Positions 1-6,998 are shown, numbered from the stretch's first letter. The stretch: 16,686 nt of DNA from CAZRDB01 sp964598695 (GCA_964598695.1 CAZRDB010000116.1:1-16686), one strand, 5' to 3'. The notes: generated by a model from the letters alone, not told the origin. A program made the numbers and translations.

Positions 1-360
1 GCGCGAGATCCGGAGGACATGCTCCGTGTGGAGCGCCCAGCTCTTGCCGAAGAGGCTGATGACCTCGGTCTCGGCGTCGAGCATCGCGCGGAGGGTGGGG
101 TCCTCCTCGGGACGGTTGCCGGCGCGCATCGTGCTGCCGAATGCCACGATCTTGGCGGTCCGCAGGGAGAGCCGCTTGGCCTCGGTGAAGAACCCGACGT
201 CCTTGGGGTTGGTGTCGTTGGGCCAGCCGCCCTCGATGTAGGCGACCCCCAAGCTGTCGAGGCGCTCGGCGATGCGCAGCTTGTCCTGAATGGAGAAGGC
301 GATCCCTTCCGCCTGATTGCCGTCTCGGAGCGTCGTGTCGAAGATCGCGACATGCCTCAT
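1..360 (-). CDS. cimA: Citramalate synthase CimA, N-terminal 120 residues (partial, runs off left edge)
   Basis: Family role: CimA condenses pyruvate with acetyl-CoA to give (R)-citramalate, a threonine-independent entry to isoleucine synthesis, in the cytoplasm. Seen: read on the minus strand from ATG at 360-358, the protein opens with FDTTLRDGNQAEGIAFS, the metal-binding start of the DRE-TIM (HMGL-like) barrel. It continues with DKLRIAERLDSLGV, YIEGGWPNDTNPKD and FGSTMRAG, then FGKSWALH. The GGWP-NPKD stretch and the FGKSW motif favour the citramalate synthase branch over LeuA 2-isopropylmalate synthase. Family members are about 520 residues, so about three quarters of the gene is missing. 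On the minus strand an AGGGG motif lies about 7 bases before the ATG and supports the start. The gene is divergent from the phosphoesterase gene. The exact acyl-CoA substrate cannot be proven from the N-terminus alone. Confidence 0.88.
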   Translation of the reverse strand, partial: MRHVAIFDTTLRDGNQAEGIAFSIQDKLRIAERLDSLGVAYIEGGWPNDTNPKDVGFFTEAKRLSLRTAKIVAFGSTMRAGNRPEEDPTLRAMLDAETEVISLFGKSWALHTEHVLRISR

Positions 361-420
361 CTGCGCACCCCTGCCTTTCTCCTGGGTCGGTGTGGCCCCC
401 TGAGTGAGGGGTCCCGCGCG

Positions 421-449
421 ACCGTACCACGCGGTCTCCCCAGCGTCAA
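421..449 (-). promoter_or_regulatory. Candidate sigma-70 promoter for cimA
   Basis: On the minus strand, TTGACG (449-444) and TACGGT (426-421) are separated by exactly 17 bases. The -35 matches consensus at 5 of 6 positions and the -10 at 3 of 6. It lies about 60 bases upstream of the cimA ATG and back to back with the plus-strand promoter candidate at 468-496. Inference from sequence only. Confidence 0.35.
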
Positions 450-467
450 CCGACGGCCGAGGCGGCC

Positions 468-496
468 TTGCCTCGGGCGGGGCGCGCGCGTAGAGT
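468..496 (+). promoter_or_regulatory. Candidate sigma-70 promoter for the phosphoesterase-PHP gene
   Basis: TTGCCT (468-473) and TAGAGT (491-496) have a 17-base spacer, each matching consensus at 4 of 6 positions. They sit about 40 bases before the ATG at 537. The same TTGCC-N17-TAGA(G/C)T pattern recurs before the aminotransferase at 2027-2055, which raises confidence slightly. The rest of 361-536 is GC-rich divergent spacer. Confidence 0.38.
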
Positions 497-536
497 GCGC
501 GGCATCGACCGTCGCTGCCAGGGAGATCCATCCGCC

Positions 537-2003
537 ATGGGCAAGAGGCTCCTCGTTCTCGCCGACCTCCACCACGTCGCGAAGGCCCGCCACGCGCCGC
601 CCGCGGGCCCGCGTCAGTGCCGGCTGGGCCTGGAGCTGGCGCGCCGGGCGATCGCCCGCGCGCTGCGGTGGGAGCGGCCCGATGCCATCGTCGTGCTCGG
701 CGACCTGCTCGACGACGGTCGCGCGCCGGGGGCCGAGGAGGACCTGACCGAGCTGGCCGAGGCGCTGCGCAGGCCCGGCATCCCCGTGATCGTCACGCCC
801 GGCAACCACGACGGTCCCGCCGAGCGGGTCCTCGCCGCCTTCGGGCAGGACGACGATGTCCACGAGCTGGGCCACTGGCTGCTCGTGACCTTCACCGATC
901 GGTACGGCGAGGACGATCGAGCGGCGCGCGACGCGCGCGGTCTCGAACGCCTGCGCGCGGTGCGCGAGGCCCATCCGGGCCGGCCGATCGTCGCCCTCCA
1001 GCACAGCCCCGTCCACCCCCCGATCGAGAGTGCCTACCCGTACAACCTCACGAACGCCGCCCAGGTGATGCGCGCCTACCGCGAGTGTGGCGTGACGCTC
1101 TCACTCAGCGGCCACTACCACCCGGGCCTCGCCGCGTGCGAGGCCGACGGCGTGCGGTACGCGGTTGCGCCCGCGCTGTGCGAGGCGCCGTTCCGCTCCT
1201 GGATCGTCACGCTCGACGACGACGGGACGAAGATCCATGAGCAGCGGCTCTCCTTCGAGCCCTCGGCCGAGCTGGTGGACGTCCACTGCCACACGGACTT
1301 CTCCTACTGCAGCCACGACCGGTACAGCGGCGCCGAGGCCGTCGCGCGCTGCCGGATGTTGGGGTTGACCAAGGTCTACCTCACCGACCATGCGGGCCAG
1401 CTCTACGTCGAGCCCGACGACTTCTGGTCGGCCCGCTTCCAGTGGGACCCGGGCCTACTGCGCGCCGCGCGCGAGCAGGGCCGCGATCGGGTCGCGCACT
1501 GGAAAGCCGCGCTGACGCCCCTGCGGGGCGCCGACGTCGGGGTCGGACTGGAGATGGAGTGCCACCCGGACGGGAGCCTGACCGTCCTGCCCGAGGACCT
1601 CGCGGGCGTCGACATCCGCCTCGGGGCGGTCCACTGGCTGCCGTGCATCTTCGCGGGCGAGACGACGCCGGCCCGGCTGCGCGCGGAGTTCCTGGAGCAG
1701 ACCGAGGGACTCGTGCGGGCCGGAGTCGACGTCCTGGCCCATCCCTTCCGGATCTTCGCCCGCAACCGCTGCGCCCAGCCCGAGGGCGTGGAGGAGGCGG
1801 TGCTCGACCTCCTGGCCGAGACCGGCGTCGCCGCCGAGATCAACTACCACCAGAACGTGCCGACGCGCGAGTTCTTCGCGCGCTGCCTCGAGCGGGGGAT
1901 CCCCATCGTCTTCGGGACCGACGCCCACACGCCGGAGGAGATCGGGGAACTGGCGCCGCACCGGGCCCTCCTGCGCGCCGCCGAGGTGCTGGCCGGCCGC
2001 TGA
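537..2003 (+). CDS. Two-domain hydrolase: calcineurin-like metallophosphoesterase fused to PHP phosphoesterase
   Basis: A 488-residue cytoplasmic protein with two metal-dependent phosphoesterase domains. Residues 1-235 carry the metallophosphoesterase signature: D10-x-H12, GD at 55-56, GNHD at 89-92, H156 in LQHSPVH, and GHYH at 192-195. Residues 246-488 are a PHP domain: HCH at 250-252, TDH at 283-285, E339/E341, H366, AHPF with H402, and TDAH with D462 and H464. Both metal sets look complete, so both halves should be active. PHP proteins include histidinol phosphatases and polymerase-associated or nucleotide phosphatases; the substrate here cannot be read from sequence. The ATG at 537 follows GGGAG (521-525) and gives a protein starting exactly at the first beta strand. 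An upstream in-frame start at 468 would add 23 arginine-rich residues without support. No signal peptide is visible. Confidence 0.88.
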   Translation: MGKRLLVLADLHHVAKARHAPPAGPRQCRLGLELARRAIARALRWERPDAIVVLGDLLDDGRAPGAEEDLTELAEALRRPGIPVIVTPGNHDGPAERVLAAFGQDDDVHELGHWLLVTFTDRYGEDDRAARDARGLERLRAVREAHPGRPIVALQHSPVHPPIESAYPYNLTNAAQVMRAYRECGVTLSLSGHYHPGLAACEADGVRYAVAPALCEAPFRSWIVTLDDDGTKIHEQRLSFEPSAELVDVHCHTDFSYCSHDRYSGAEAVARCRMLGLTKVYLTDHAGQLYVEPDDFWSARFQWDPGLLRAAREQGRDRVAHWKAALTPLRGADVGVGLEMECHPDGSLTVLPEDLAGVDIRLGAVHWLPCIFAGETTPARLRAEFLEQTEGLVRAGVDVLAHPFRIFARNRCAQPEGVEEAVLDLLAETGVAAEINYHQNVPTREFFARCLERGIPIVFGTDAHTPEEIGELAPHRALLRAAEVLAGR

Positions 2004-2026
2004 CCGCGCCCGCCCTCTCGGAACGG

Positions 2027-2055
2027 TTGCCCCGAACCTCTCCGCAAGCTAGACT
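2027..2055 (+). promoter_or_regulatory. Candidate sigma-70 promoter for the aminotransferase
   Basis: TTGCCC (2027-2032) and TAGACT (2050-2055) are separated by exactly 17 bases, in the 135-base gap after the phosphoesterase stop. The elements resemble those at 468-496. This suggests the aminotransferase is transcribed on its own and is not in an operon with the upstream gene. Confidence 0.38.
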
Positions 2056-2138
2056 TCCCGCCGGTCGGAGCAGACCCCGCAGGGTCCGCGCGGCGCGTGC
2101 CGCGGCCCGCGGAGAGCACCATTCCTGGAGGCGATCGC

Positions 2139-2882
2139 GTGGTTCTGGCAGAGAGAATGGGCTACTTAGGCACGGAGACGGCGTTCGCGGTCTCGGCCGA
2201 GGCGGCCGCCCACTCGGCGGCGGGGAATAAGGTCTACCCGTTCCACCTGGGCGACATGAACATCCGCACCCCGCAGAACATCATCGAGGCGGCCGAGAAG
2301 GCGATGCGGGACGGCAGAACGGGCTACTGCCCGAACTGGGGGATCCCGGCGCTCCGCGAGGCGCTCGCGGAAGACATCAACGCGGCGCGCGGCACCGAGT
2401 ACACGACGGCGAACGTCGCGATCCAGCCCGGGGGCAAGCCGGTTATCGGCAAGTTCTTCCAGGCGCTGATGAACCCCGGCGACGAGGTCCTCTACCCGAA
2501 CCCCGGCTACCCCATCTACGAATCGCAGATCGAGTTCTACGGCGGCGTGGCCGTTCCGTACGGCTACACCGAGGGCGACGGCAACTTCGCCGTCAAGCTC
2601 GATCAGCTCGTCTCCGCGATCACCCCGCGGACCCGCTTCCTCGTCTTCAACGACCTCCAGAACCCGATGGGCGCCGAGTCGTCGCCCGAGGAACTCCGGG
2701 AGGTCGCCCGGATCGCGTGCGAGCACAACCTCCTCGTGCTGTGCGACGAGGCCTACTTCGACAACCGCTACGGCGGGGCGTCGCATAGCGTGGCGGCCCA
2801 GCGGGCAATGGCCGAGCCAGCGTTTAANNNNNNNNNNTTTGTGGCCCTGCGGGTCCCGTCCCTTGTATTCGATTTTGGCTAA
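2139..2882 (+). CDS. Class I/II pyridoxal-phosphate aminotransferase, N-terminal part (gene interrupted)
   Basis: N-terminal part of a fold-type I aminotransferase, an enzyme that moves an amino group between an amino acid and a 2-oxo acid. Seen: FHLGDMNIRTP, GRTGYCPNWGIPALREAL, NPGDEVLYPNPGYPIYES, FNDLQNPMGAESS (the usual NxPxNPTG region) and LCDEAYFDNRYGG with the cofactor-binding Asp-x-x-Tyr. GTG at 2139 is preferred because TGGAGG (2126-2131) lies 7 bases before it; ATG at 2157 is the alternative. Family-like sequence stops near 2784. The frame then runs through unrelated residues and the N gap to a stop at 2880-2882. The catalytic lysine lies in the downstream piece, so this piece alone could not be active. 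Substrate is unknown; aspartate or alanine type is possible. Confidence 0.8.
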   Translation: MVLAERMGYLGTETAFAVSAEAAAHSAAGNKVYPFHLGDMNIRTPQNIIEAAEKAMRDGRTGYCPNWGIPALREALAEDINAARGTEYTTANVAIQPGGKPVIGKFFQALMNPGDEVLYPNPGYPIYESQIEFYGGVAVPYGYTEGDGNFAVKLDQLVSAITPRTRFLVFNDLQNPMGAESSPEELREVARIACEHNLLVLCDEAYFDNRYGGASHSVAAQRAMAEPAFXXXXFVALRVPSLVFDFG

Positions 2883-2906
2883 ATTGACATACCCTATAAC
2901 GGTGGA
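2785..2906. other. Foreign segment with a 10-N scaffold gap inside the aminotransferase gene
   Basis: Positions 2828-2837 are N. The left flank (2785-2827) and right flank (2838-2906) do not fit the aminotransferase. The right flank is near 50% GC by eye, with runs such as GATTTTGGCTAAATTGACAT, while the gene around it is far richer in GC. Joining 2783 to 2910 restores an in-frame family-like sequence, YGGASRSLVSLPG. TCGC occurs at both borders (2781-2784 and 2907-2910), which could be a 4-base target duplication or chance. Either a mobile element too repetitive to assemble was inserted here, with only its ends left around the Ns, or two contigs were wrongly joined. No clear terminal inverted repeat was found. 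Confidence 0.6.
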
Positions 2907-3458
2907 TCGCGCAGCCTCGTCTCGCTGCCCGGCATGGCCGAGCGCAGCGTGATCCTCTACACGTTCTCGAAGAAGTTCGCGATGACGGGCTGGCGGCTGG
3001 GCGCCGCGGTCGCGCCCGCGCCGATCGCCGACGCGATCGCCAAGCTGAACGTCAACATCGAGTCCTGCTCCAACCACTTCATCCAGCACGCGGCGGTCGA
3101 GGGCCTCAAGGGCGACCAGTCCGGCCCGCGCGAGATCCTTCGCGTGCTCCGCGAGCGGCGCGATGTCGCGGTCGACCTCCTCAACTCGATCGACGGGGTG
3201 ACCTGCTACCGCCCGAACGCGACATTCTACCTGTTCCCGAACGTCACGGCGCTGATGCGGCGGAAGGGCCTCGACGACTACGAGGCGTTCCGCATCGCGG
3301 CGATGAAGGAGTCCGGCTGCTCGTTCTGCACGCGGCGTCACTTCGGCCGCCCGCAGCCGGGGGAGACCGACCGGTACGTGCGGTTCGCCTACTCCGGGAT
3401 CGATGTCGCCGACATCGAGGAGGGGCTCTCCCGCTTCAAGGAGTTCGCGGAGCGCTAG
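2907..3458 (+). CDS. Class I/II aminotransferase, C-terminal part (gene interrupted)
   Basis: Continuation of the same aminotransferase. The homologous sequence resumes at SRSLVSLPGMAERSV, and the first ATG in frame is at 2934. LYTFSKKFAMTGWRLG holds the Schiff-base lysine and the conserved Gly-Trp-Arg-Leu-Gly. YRPNATFYLFPN and VRFAYSG near the end match the C-terminal small domain, with the substrate carboxylate-binding arginine. Total rebuilt length is about 400 residues, as in the family. An in-frame stop at 2880-2882 lies between the two pieces, so as assembled no full enzyme can be made. If the segment at 2785-2906 is an assembly error the gene is probably intact; if it is a real insertion this is a pseudogene. 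A strong inverted repeat follows the stop. Confidence 0.8.
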   Translation, partial: SRSLVSLPGMAERSVILYTFSKKFAMTGWRLGAAVAPAPIADAIAKLNVNIESCSNHFIQHAAVEGLKGDQSGPREILRVLRERRDVAVDLLNSIDGVTCYRPNATFYLFPNVTALMRRKGLDDYEAFRIAAMKESGCSFCTRRHFGRPQPGETDRYVRFAYSGIDVADIEEGLSRFKEFAER

Positions 3459-3491
3459 GCCGCCCGCGGCGTCCCTCCACGCAGCGACCGC

Positions 3492-3533
3492 CGGGAGCGC
3501 CTCGCGGCATCGCCTACGGGCGAGGCGCTCCCG
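3492..3533 (+). terminator. Terminator-like hairpin after the aminotransferase
   Basis: A perfect 14-base inverted repeat pairs 3492-3505 with 3520-3533 around a 14-base loop, 33 bases after the aminotransferase stop. The tail (TCACTTCTCC) is only moderately T-rich, so termination efficiency is uncertain, but stem strength and position fit a transcription terminator. Confidence 0.55.
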
Positions 3534-3588
3534 CTCACTTCTCCCCCCGCAGTGCCCTCCCCGGCACTGTCGTCTCGCCCTGTACATT

Positions 3589-3652
3589 CGGGAGGTGAAG
3601 CTCCCGCCGGGAGGAAGTCCCCCCCCCAGAGGCCCGGCAGGGTCGTCGGGCC
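3589..3652 (+). other. Hairpin-rich leader before the chemoreceptor gene
   Basis: CGGGAG (3589-3594) can pair with CTCCCG (3601-3606). The same CTCCC (3601-3605) can pair instead with GGGAG at 3609-3613, so the two stems exclude each other. A third stem pairs GGCCCGGC (3631-3638) with GTCGGGCC (3645-3652), ending just before the ribosome binding site. This could be a regulatory leader. I see no known riboswitch core, and the c-di-GMP type was looked for and not recognised. Confidence 0.3.
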
Positions 3653-3677
3653 AAACGGCGAGGAGAGGGTGATTCGC

Positions 3678-5978
3678 GTGCATCGTCTGGCGGGTAGCAT
3701 CGCGGCGCGAGCGGTTCTGCTGACCTCGGCTCTGACCCTCATCGCGGTACTGGCGGCGGGCCTGATCTCGACCAAGATCGCCCAACGCGAGCTTCGGGGG
3801 CAGGCCCGACAGGCACTCGAGCACCAGGCGGTCCAGATGGCCGACTCCCTGGTCATGTTCGAGACGAGCGTCGACACACTCGGCACGGTGCTCTACGAGG
3901 GCTACGACCAGTTGATCAAGACCCAGGTGGAGGCGTCGACGAGCATCCTCGCGCACTTCGCGGAGGGCGGCGGGGGCGGCCAGGCGGGCGCGAAGGAACT
4001 GATCCGGGACATCAAGTACGGCGAGTCGGGCTACTTCTTCATCTACGACACCGACTGCAACTGCATCCTGCTTCCTACGCTGGTCACGGCCGAGGGCACG
4101 AACCGGCGCGAGATCAAGGACCCCACCGGGTTCCGCTACGTGGAGTCGTTCGTGGGCGAGGCGGCGAAGTCGGGCCACACGTTCACGAACTACATGTTCC
4201 CGAAGCCCGGCTCCGACAAGCCCGACCCGAAGCGGAGCTGCACGATGCTCTTCAAGCCCTGGGGCTGGGTGATCGGAACGGGCAACTACGTCGACGACCT
4301 CGACGCGAAGAAGGCCGCGGCGCTGAAGGCCTCGCAGGACGAGTTCCAGGAGACGATCGACTCGCTGAGCAAGGAGGGCGTCGTCTTCGTGGTCGACGCG
4401 GAGGGGAAGGTCCTCTACCACTCCGACCCGGCCCAGGTCGGCAAAGCGCTCGATGGGACCGCGAAGACGCCGCTCTTCGCGACGGTCACGGCGCACAAGG
4501 ACGCGCCGGTGGACTTCGACTACCCGATCGGCTCGGCCGGCGGCAAGGAGGGCAAGAACACCCACCTCGTCGGCCACGTGAAGCTCATCCCGGAGAGCGA
4601 GCGGTATGTGGTTGTGGCGCAGTCGGAGAGCACCGTGCTCGCGGGCATCCGCAAGCTCAACGCCGCGATGCTGGTGGTCCTGCTGATCGCGATCGGGATC
4701 GCGGTGCTGGGCGGCGGCCTGATCGCGGCCCAGGTCACGCGGCCGATCAACGCGACGGTCGCGGTGCTGACGAGCATCGCCGAGGGCGAGGGCGACCTGC
4801 GCCAGCGCCTGCCCGACTCGGGCCTGGCGGAGATCACCCGTCTGGCCAGCGGCTTCAACCGGTTCGTGGAGAGCGTGCAGGACATCGTGCGGGCCTCGCA
4901 GGACGCCTCGCAGGACGTCGCCAAGGCGGCCGACAACGTGGCCCAGGCCTCGCAGGAGGCGGCGCGCGGCGTCACGCAGGTGGCGACCGGCGCCGAGGAG
5001 GTCGCGCGGGGCACGACCGAGCAGGCCGACCAGCTCGAGCGGGCGACGCGCCAGGTCGAGGAGCAACGGCAGGTCATGCAGGGCGTCCAGGCGAGCCAGG
5101 AGGAGGCGCGCACGGCCGTCAACGCCGCCTCCACCGGGATCCTCTCGCTGGCCGACGCGATCCGTGAGATCGAGCGGATCTCAGGCGAGGTCGGCGGCGC
5201 CGCGGAGAGCGCGCGCGCTGCGGCGGCCGAGGGCCAGCGTGTGGCGAAGCAGACCTACGGCGGGATGGAAGCGATCCAGGGCAACTCGAACCAGGCGATG
5301 GAGCGCGTCCGCGGCCTCGCCGGCCAGTCGCAGGCGATCGGCGAGATGGTCGAGGTGATCAACGACGTGGCCGACCAGACCAACCTCCTCGCGCTCAACG
5401 CGGCGATCGAGGCGGCCCGGGCGGGCATCCACGGCAAGGGGTTCGCCGTCGTGGCCGAGGAGGTCCGCAAGCTCGCCGAGCGGGCGGCGCAGTCCTCGGG
5501 GGAGATCGCCGGCATCGTGCGGGTGGTCCGGGCGAGCATCGACGAGGTGGTGGCGCTGCAGGAGCAGGGCAACCGGGCGGCCGAGGAGGGGACCGAGATG
5601 GTCCGCCTCGCAACCGAGGCGCTCGACCGGATCACGGAGGCCGCGACGCAGGCCGCCGACGGCATCGCGAGCGTGCGGAACGCCGTCGCCACCGCCGAGC
5701 AGCAGATGGCGAGCGTCGACCGGGCTCGGTCGGAGATCGGGGCGGCGGCCGACCTGGTGGCCGAGCAGGTCACGCGCGCGGTGGGCCTGGCCGAGGAGGT
5801 CGGGTCGATCGTGCAGCGCGTCGCTTCGCTGGGAGAGGCCTCGGCGGCCTCGGCGGAGGAGTCGTCGGCGGCCTCGCAGGAGCTGTCGGCGGGCATCGAG
5901 GAGATCGCGGCGGCCTCGGAGGAGGCGGCCGCATCGGCCAGTGAGCTGCAGGGGATCGTCCGGCGGTTCCGGGTCTAG
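3678..5978 (+). CDS. Methyl-accepting chemotaxis protein with double-Cache sensor domain
   Basis: A 766-residue inner-membrane chemoreceptor that passes ligand binding outside the cell to the CheA-CheW complex. Order of parts: transmembrane helix 1 (about 11-34), periplasmic sensor (about 60-320), transmembrane helix 2 (about 327-352), HAMP (about 353-405), then a long coiled-coil signalling domain to the end. The sensor begins with a Cache-type fold (GESGYFFIYDTD, KPWGWVIGTGNYVDD) and has a second PAS-like half (VVFVVDAEGKVLYHSDP). The hairpin tip is clear: DVADQTNLLALNAAIEAARA, then HGKGFAVVAEEVRKLAE. The sensor has an unusual CNC at 127-129. GTG at 3678 is chosen because AGGAGAGG (3661-3668) lies 9 bases before it. 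A GTG at 3669 touches that motif, and one at 3552 would add 42 proline- and arginine-rich residues. No che genes are nearby, and the ligand is unknown. Confidence 0.92.
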   Translation: MHRLAGSIAARAVLLTSALTLIAVLAAGLISTKIAQRELRGQARQALEHQAVQMADSLVMFETSVDTLGTVLYEGYDQLIKTQVEASTSILAHFAEGGGGGQAGAKELIRDIKYGESGYFFIYDTDCNCILLPTLVTAEGTNRREIKDPTGFRYVESFVGEAAKSGHTFTNYMFPKPGSDKPDPKRSCTMLFKPWGWVIGTGNYVDDLDAKKAAALKASQDEFQETIDSLSKEGVVFVVDAEGKVLYHSDPAQVGKALDGTAKTPLFATVTAHKDAPVDFDYPIGSAGGKEGKNTHLVGHVKLIPESERYVVVAQSESTVLAGIRKLNAAMLVVLLIAIGIAVLGGGLIAAQVTRPINATVAVLTSIAEGEGDLRQRLPDSGLAEITRLASGFNRFVESVQDIVRASQDASQDVAKAADNVAQASQEAARGVTQVATGAEEVARGTTEQADQLERATRQVEEQRQVMQGVQASQEEARTAVNAASTGILSLADAIREIERISGEVGGAAESARAAAAEGQRVAKQTYGGMEAIQGNSNQAMERVRGLAGQSQAIGEMVEVINDVADQTNLLALNAAIEAARAGIHGKGFAVVAEEVRKLAERAAQSSGEIAGIVRVVRASIDEVVALQEQGNRAAEEGTEMVRLATEALDRITEAATQAADGIASVRNAVATAEQQMASVDRARSEIGAAADLVAEQVTRAVGLAEEVGSIVQRVASLGEASAASAEESSAASQELSAGIEEIAAASEEAAASASELQGIVRRFRV

Positions 5979-6001
5979 CAGCGTCTGTACGGCGCGTGAC
6001 G

Positions 6002-6039
6002 GGGTGCTCCGGCGCGGACTTGGTCGCGCCGGAGCGCCC
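6002..6039 (+). terminator. Terminator-like hairpin after the chemoreceptor
   Basis: GCTCCGGCGCG (6006-6016) pairs perfectly with CGCGCCGGAGC (6025-6035). The stem extends outward through a G-T pair to 6002/6039. The loop is 8 bases (GACTTGGT). It stands 24 bases after the stop codon and only a short TT follows, so it is a GC-rich terminator with a weak T tract. Confidence 0.55.
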
Positions 6040-6075
6040 TTGATGCGAGGACTCCTCGAGGCGGCAAAGAAGGGC

Positions 6076-6105
6076 TTTACAGATCGTCGGCGGTTCTGGT
6101 AGTTT
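6076..6105 (+). promoter_or_regulatory. Candidate promoter of the tRNA-rpmG-secE block
   Basis: TTTACA (6076-6081) and TAGTTT (6100-6105) are separated by 18 bases, about 45 bases upstream of tRNA-Tyr. The local sequence is the most AT-rich in the spacer. A short hairpin, GCCGCC (6113-6118) with GGCGGC (6124-6129) followed by TTTCTGTT, sits at or just after the expected transcription start. Inference from sequence. Confidence 0.4.
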
Positions 6106-6148
6106 ACGCATGGCCGCCGCTGAGGCGGCTTTCTGTTGTGTGCCCCGT

Positions 6149-6233
6149 GGAGGGGTGTCCGAGTGGTTAATGGAGCCGGACTGTAAATCCGGTGGCGGTG
6201 CCTACGGGGGTTCAAATCCCTCCCCCTCCACCA
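6149..6233 (+). tRNA. tRNA-Tyr (GTA)
   Basis: A class II tRNA of 85 bases with encoded CCA. The acceptor GGAGGGG (6149-6155) pairs with CCCCTCC (6223-6229), the discriminator is A6230 and CCA is 6231-6233. The anticodon stem CCGGA/TCCGG holds the loop CTGTAAA, giving anticodon GTA. A long variable arm of tyrosine type follows, and the T loop is TTCAAAT. It is the first gene of the translation block. Confidence 0.96.
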
Positions 6234-6285
6234 ACTCCCTCTCTCGTGGGGAGACTCGGCCCGGGGCGCGCAGGAGTTCGGTCGA

Positions 6286-6361
<76 letters not shown>

Positions 6362-6411
6362 GTCCGCTCCCATCGACACTTGGGGGAGACCCCGGCAAGG
6401 AAGGCGCACCC

Positions 6412-6573
6412 ATGCCTGCGGACAAGATTGTCCTTGCTTGCTCCACGTGCGGGCGGCACAATTACGTGACCACGAAGAACCGCCAGAACACGAAGAACAA
6501 GCTCAAGCTCATGAAGTACTGCAAGGCGGATCGTCGGCACACGGAGCATACCGAGACGAAGCTCCGTGACTAG
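6412..6573 (+). CDS. rpmG: Large ribosomal subunit protein bL33
   Basis: A 53-residue protein of the 50S subunit, the usual length for bL33. Seen: MPADKIVLACSTCGRHNYVT, then TKNRQNTKNKLKLMKYC and ADRRHTEH, the standard L33 pattern. CxxC at residues 10-13 is present, but the second half of the zinc ribbon reads C37-K-A-D40 where four-cysteine forms have CxxC, so one ligand is replaced by Asp. AAGGAAGG (6397-6404) lies 7 bases before the ATG. Its place between tRNA-Thr and tRNA-Trp, just before secE-nusG, is the classical position. Confidence 0.93.
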   Translation: MPADKIVLACSTCGRHNYVTTKNRQNTKNKLKLMKYCKADRRHTEHTETKLRD

Positions 6574-6581
6574 TCGGATGC

Positions 6582-6657
<76 letters not shown>

Positions 6658-6678
6658 AGCTGTGTTCGTGACGCCGGC

Positions 6679-6714
6679 GTGCGGGAGCCCTGTTACGGGC
6701 GTTGTCTCCCGCAC
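6679..6714 (+). other. Long hairpin between tRNA-Trp and secE
   Basis: GTGCGGGAG (6679-6687) pairs perfectly with CTCCCGCAC (6706-6714). Inside it, CCC (6688-6690) can pair with GGG (6697-6699). No T tract follows, so it looks more like an RNA processing or stability element, or a partial attenuator, than a full terminator. secE translation begins 38 bases later. Confidence 0.35.
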
Positions 6715-6752
6715 GGTCGTGCGTACGGGCGCTGAGTGAGGAGGCGCTCGCG

Positions 6753-6998
6753 TTGTCGGCGAAGACGGAACGCCCGTTCTTCCTGCTAGCCTGGTACCGG
6801 GGCTCGCGGAAGTTCATCAAGGAAGCCATCCACGAGCTGCGCGAGGTCGTGTGGCCGTCGTGGGACGAACTGAAGCAGTACACGGTGCTGGTGGTCTCGC
6901 TGCTGATCGGAGTCACGGCCTTCATCGGGCTCTGGCAGTTCGTGTTCCAGTGGTTCTTCACCAACGTGCTGGACATCTACGGCACGGCCGGCGGCTAG
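6753..6998 (+). CDS. secE: Preprotein translocase subunit SecE (TTG start)
   Basis: An 81-residue single-helix subunit of the SecYEG protein channel in the inner membrane. Seen: the amphipathic SecE signature KFIKEAIHELREVVWPSWDE (residues 20-39), then one membrane helix at about residues 43-68. TTG at 6753 is chosen because GAGGAGG (6738-6744) lies 8 bases before it; the next upstream in-frame TTG at 6702 has no such motif. The length fits single-helix SecE proteins of most bacteria. It lies before nusG as in nearly all bacteria. Confidence 0.94.
   Translation: MSAKTERPFFLLAWYRGSRKFIKEAIHELREVVWPSWDELKQYTVLVVSLLIGVTAFIGLWQFVFQWFFTNVLDIYGTAGG

Noticed and set aside
2785..2906. Terminal inverted repeats of an insertion sequence
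   Set aside because: The best match (ATAGCGT at 2785 against the reverse complement of ATACCCTAT at 2889-2897) is too short and imperfect, and leaves no target duplication at those points.
3459..3677. A c-di-GMP riboswitch before the chemoreceptor
   Set aside because: The expected conserved core and tetraloop-receptor sequences are not present; only generic hairpins are seen.
2166..5066. A 966-codon open frame on the minus strand opposite the aminotransferase and chemoreceptor genes
   Set aside because: It is an antisense shadow of two well-recognised genes in GC-rich DNA. It is Arg/Leu/Asp-rich with no family motif and crosses the N gap.
5181..6215. A 344-codon minus-strand frame opposite the chemoreceptor end and tRNA-Tyr
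   Set aside because: It runs through a tRNA gene and mirrors coiled-coil codons; no protein family is recognisable.
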